Shown here one piece after another: positions 62,901 to 64,000 of a stretch of 64,000 bases of DNA; position 1 is the first letter of the stretch, and the number at the start of each line of letters is the position of its first letter. The stretch lies in NCBI GenBank assembly GCA_002503055.1, contig DAQX01000023.1, forward strand, positions 12,197-76,196, written 5' to 3'. This stretch comes from Euryarchaeota archaeon UBA86. GTDB taxonomy: Archaea > Thermoplasmatota > Poseidoniia > Poseidoniales > Thalassarchaeaceae. Position numbers and translations under genes: made by a program. The notes beneath the pieces are model-generated. The model was not told the origin of the DNA. It saw only the letters and a list, made by a program, of their open reading frames with translations, and made no database searches.

Positions 62901-64000
62901 CAACCCATTCCTCGGAGCCTGTAGGCGGAGGATCTGTACCATTTCCAGGATCTGGATCAACCGTTCCTCCAAGCATTGCATTGAGAATCATATTGCCATC
63001 GATAATTCCGAATCCGTAATCCTCGTTCCATCTGTTGCTGATATCTGGAAGCGAAGCCTGTCCACGAGTCTCAGAATTGTTCTGTAGAAGGTCCTTGACT
63101 TCTTGAGGTTCCAAGCCATCATCAATTTGTAGCATTACTGCAACGAATCCAGCAACAGCAGGACAAGACATACTAGTCCCTGAAAGCTGTGTGTAACTAT
63201 CCTCTGCCAGAGGTTTGGGGGCTCCCGGTAGAGTACTGCTTGAAGCAGCGTGCTGGGCTGACATTATGTTTGATCCAGGAGCAACTACCGTTGGTTTGAG
63301 TTCCTCCCACTCATTGTTATCTCCATCGTCTTCTCGAGGCCCTGAGTTTGAGTAGGAGGCAATCAAATCGTCGCCACGCTCGATGGTATTCTCATCATCT
63401 ATCGCTCCGACAGTAATGGCACTATCTGAGGCCCCCACCGATGTGACCCTGCGCTTACCATCGTTTCCGATTGCTGCAACAGGAACTACCCCCGCTTCTG
63501 CCGCAGCATCCACCGCTCTTGCATCAGCATTTGTGCCGTTATCTCCCGGATCATCATCTCCACCCGGGTTAGCGGAACCAAACGACATGGACATCACTTG
63601 GATGCCCTCGCTAGAGTCGTTATTGCCCCAATCGGTGTCGGCATTGTCGACCACCCATTGTATTCCTCTCAGCGTGGCAGCAGAGTTGGTCGCTCCAGCA
63701 TCAGTCATGACCTTAACATCAACTAAGTAAGCCCCTGGGGCATAACCTTGATTGATCCTACGAGAATCTCCTGTGCCTAGAGCTATTCCTGCAACATGAG
63801 TACCATGTCCGTCTCCATCATCGGGGTCCAAACTTCCATCATCGCAGTCCTGTGAACTCCATGAGGTAGCATCACATCCTGCCAACCATTTCGGGTCAGC
63901 CAATTCATCTGGATCTTTCTCATTATCATTGTTTGAATCAGAGAAGTCGTCGAGGGAGAAATGCTCGTTGTCAACACCTGTATCGAGAATTGCAATTACA
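59953..64000 (-). CDS. Subtilisin-like surface protease with CARDB repeats, 5' partial
   Basis: At least 1348 aa; the reading frame is open to the window edge. The S8 triad is present: Asp in VIAILDTGVDNEHF (near 63984), His in GDGHGTHVAGIALGTG, and Ser in QLSGTSMSCPAVAGFVAVML. After a Pro/Gly linker come Ig-like and CARDB-type repeats (VDLAFRDGAIRTEPPIPRP, NDQSISFPV), then a ~400-residue region of propeller-like repeats, a membrane helix (LLGGFAIAVLLLCTVILVTL) and a cytoplasmic tail ending in a zinc ribbon, CPSCSSRFEIAMGNSSVNCP. It probably digests protein at the cell surface. Confidence 0.88.
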   Translation of the reverse strand, partial: VIAILDTGVDNEHFSLDDFSDSNNDNEKDPDELADPKWLAGCDATSWSSQDCDDGSLDPDDGDGHGTHVAGIALGTGDSRRINQGYAPGAYLVDVKVMTDAGATNSAATLRGIQWVVDNADTDWGNNDSSEGIQVMSMSFGSANPGGDDDPGDNGTNADARAVDAAAEAGVVPVAAIGNDGKRRVTSVGASDSAITVGAIDDENTIERGDDLIASYSNSGPREDDGDNNEWEELKPTVVAPGSNIMSAQHAASSSTLPGAPKPLAEDSYTQLSGTSMSCPAVAGFVAVMLQIDDGLEPQEVKDLLQNNSETRGQASLPDISNRWNEDYGFGIIDGNMILNAMLGGTVDPDPGNGTDPPPTGSEEWVVIESPEEDAWLVEGETYSARGHIDEDKDTNGTIDEVSVRISYSHRPEGEPKREVVLVDWHVAQGTINWTTPFTLPEFTEEEIEVIEVIIEAQAKNEFEQWSKVAKQKHEVGLIAVTMGGPSGQEAVSGSVNVFGTWESVNGGTVQWRIGTEAWETAQTFGGSGSSNGDWSVTWDTEEVDDGFYRISARMVSGDGIYSEEVKRVVEVDNDPPAANLIFRTGLSVEEYGIPISETYVNTFLEVRTEIRNDGDMAASNLAISLYEDGARKDEMVLPSIDSGDIVEVVLYWNPTTIGEKTVLVSLDPANTIEELDETDNDQSISFPVIQRPQGVDLAFRDGAIRTEPPIPRPNDQFLITARVDNLGSTDATSVEASLEIHNGLGWVLVSSTAIPLVMGQGASQISFAHKMNQSGPVDVRITVTGTGLADLDWSNNQVESTVLVDESTLTGSRSMTFGTGEIPIRLIDLDDEGLVITEKEGVLSLYRLNSNRMLTSCTNVLDEMWSGDLAFSSTEDGWAHIVWTRRFIDSTGYFRQTLSYSTIDASCEMTPIQDLMQPILLSDGKYWGIDIDVDDSEILVSGYHREMMSGSSFGEQTSVFILHADAPTKSSDWSLTPNVVDEIDLIPGETTSLEVEFGDDDGAHLLYKSSRSDSTNIERHGLWYAHGLIEQSSWTFRKSVADDVTLAKMMVFVIDDEERIVATWKQGEGLDAEMVAIIADSSFNEIDNLTATFPARGMSAIDLVETSRGVQVLFDLVGPTGPQVNYGIIDPEEGWFGIYDRLNLGNLYLVDRSPSSSETLFIHTSASGWQIRAVIDDNDPNRVGDSILEILRHQLGLDEQNFNILLGGFAIAVLLLCTVILVTLSARGLRWIRRNRSVASGVVILEEDVVDVVDESDIKVVAVIRPEDSEEVELVDEVVTSTPVEDMSTPVIPLPEIPVPEEGSASALPAPPPMNMPVICPSCSSRFEIAMGNSSVNCPVCNERIVL

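Overview
The window reads as a densely packed archaeal chromosome segment, most likely from a marine Euryarchaeon of the Marine Group II/III type (Poseidoniales and relatives). Archaeal markers are Orc1/Cdc6, RPA with its associated protein, aIF2-gamma, S6e, L10e, Dph2, DUF357, a full A-type ATP synthase operon, prenyl-diphosphate synthase with geranylgeranyl reductase, and class II HMG-CoA reductase. They are mixed with genes of bacterial type: DNA gyrase A and B, RNase PH, a MogA-like protein, SMC-ScpA-ScpB and a DUF4105 protein. Many large surface proteins (an HExxH peptidase with PKD repeats, a subtilisin with CARDB repeats, a glutamine cyclotransferase) fit a protein-degrading marine heterotroph. 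The lineage is inferred from gene content alone.

Layout. 1-1.5 kb: end of tRNA-Phe, RNase PH, MogA. 1.7-5.3 kb: RPA, its partner and a triple-SAP protein. 5.4-9.3 kb: a HemC-like protein without the key Asp, polyprenyl synthase, geranylgeranyl reductase, a UbiE-like methyltransferase. 9.4-18.1 kb: ATPase operon H-I-K-E-C-F-A-B-D behind a palindromic promoter. 18.2-21.5 kb: a degenerate site-2-protease-like membrane protein and ketopantoate reductase. 21.6-27.2 kb: smc-scpA-scpB. 27.2-28.5 kb: HMG-CoA reductase. 28.5-28.75 kb: a control region with five GCGTTAAT boxes, then an AAA+/winged-helix gene and DUF357. 30.9-36.6 kb: PIN nuclease, aIF2-gamma, S6e, Orc1, Dph2, Hpt, L10e. 36.6-39.8 kb: EamA transporter, AroA, DUF4105, tRNA-Ser. 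39.8-45.4 kb: gyrBA and, divergently, aroD, separated by two palindromic promoters. 45.4-53.6 kb: surface proteins and a thymidylate-kinase fusion. 53.6-59.9 kb: DUF2085, a membrane Smr protein, SufCBD, NFU, Maf. 59.95 kb to the end: a subtilisin-like protein cut by the window edge.

Two patterns cut across the genes. First, all nine convergent gene junctions have zero or negative spacing, often sharing one CTAG or TTAG or abutting as TAATCA/TAATTA, so no room is left for 3' untranslated sequence. Second, many genes appear leaderless, with a TATA-like box about 23-31 bp before the start codon, and several of these promoters carry perfect palindromes over the TATA box, the start site or the Shine-Dalgarno sequence. 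No stretch longer than about 280 bp lacks a gene, and I saw no insertion sequence, CRISPR array, rRNA or phage genes.
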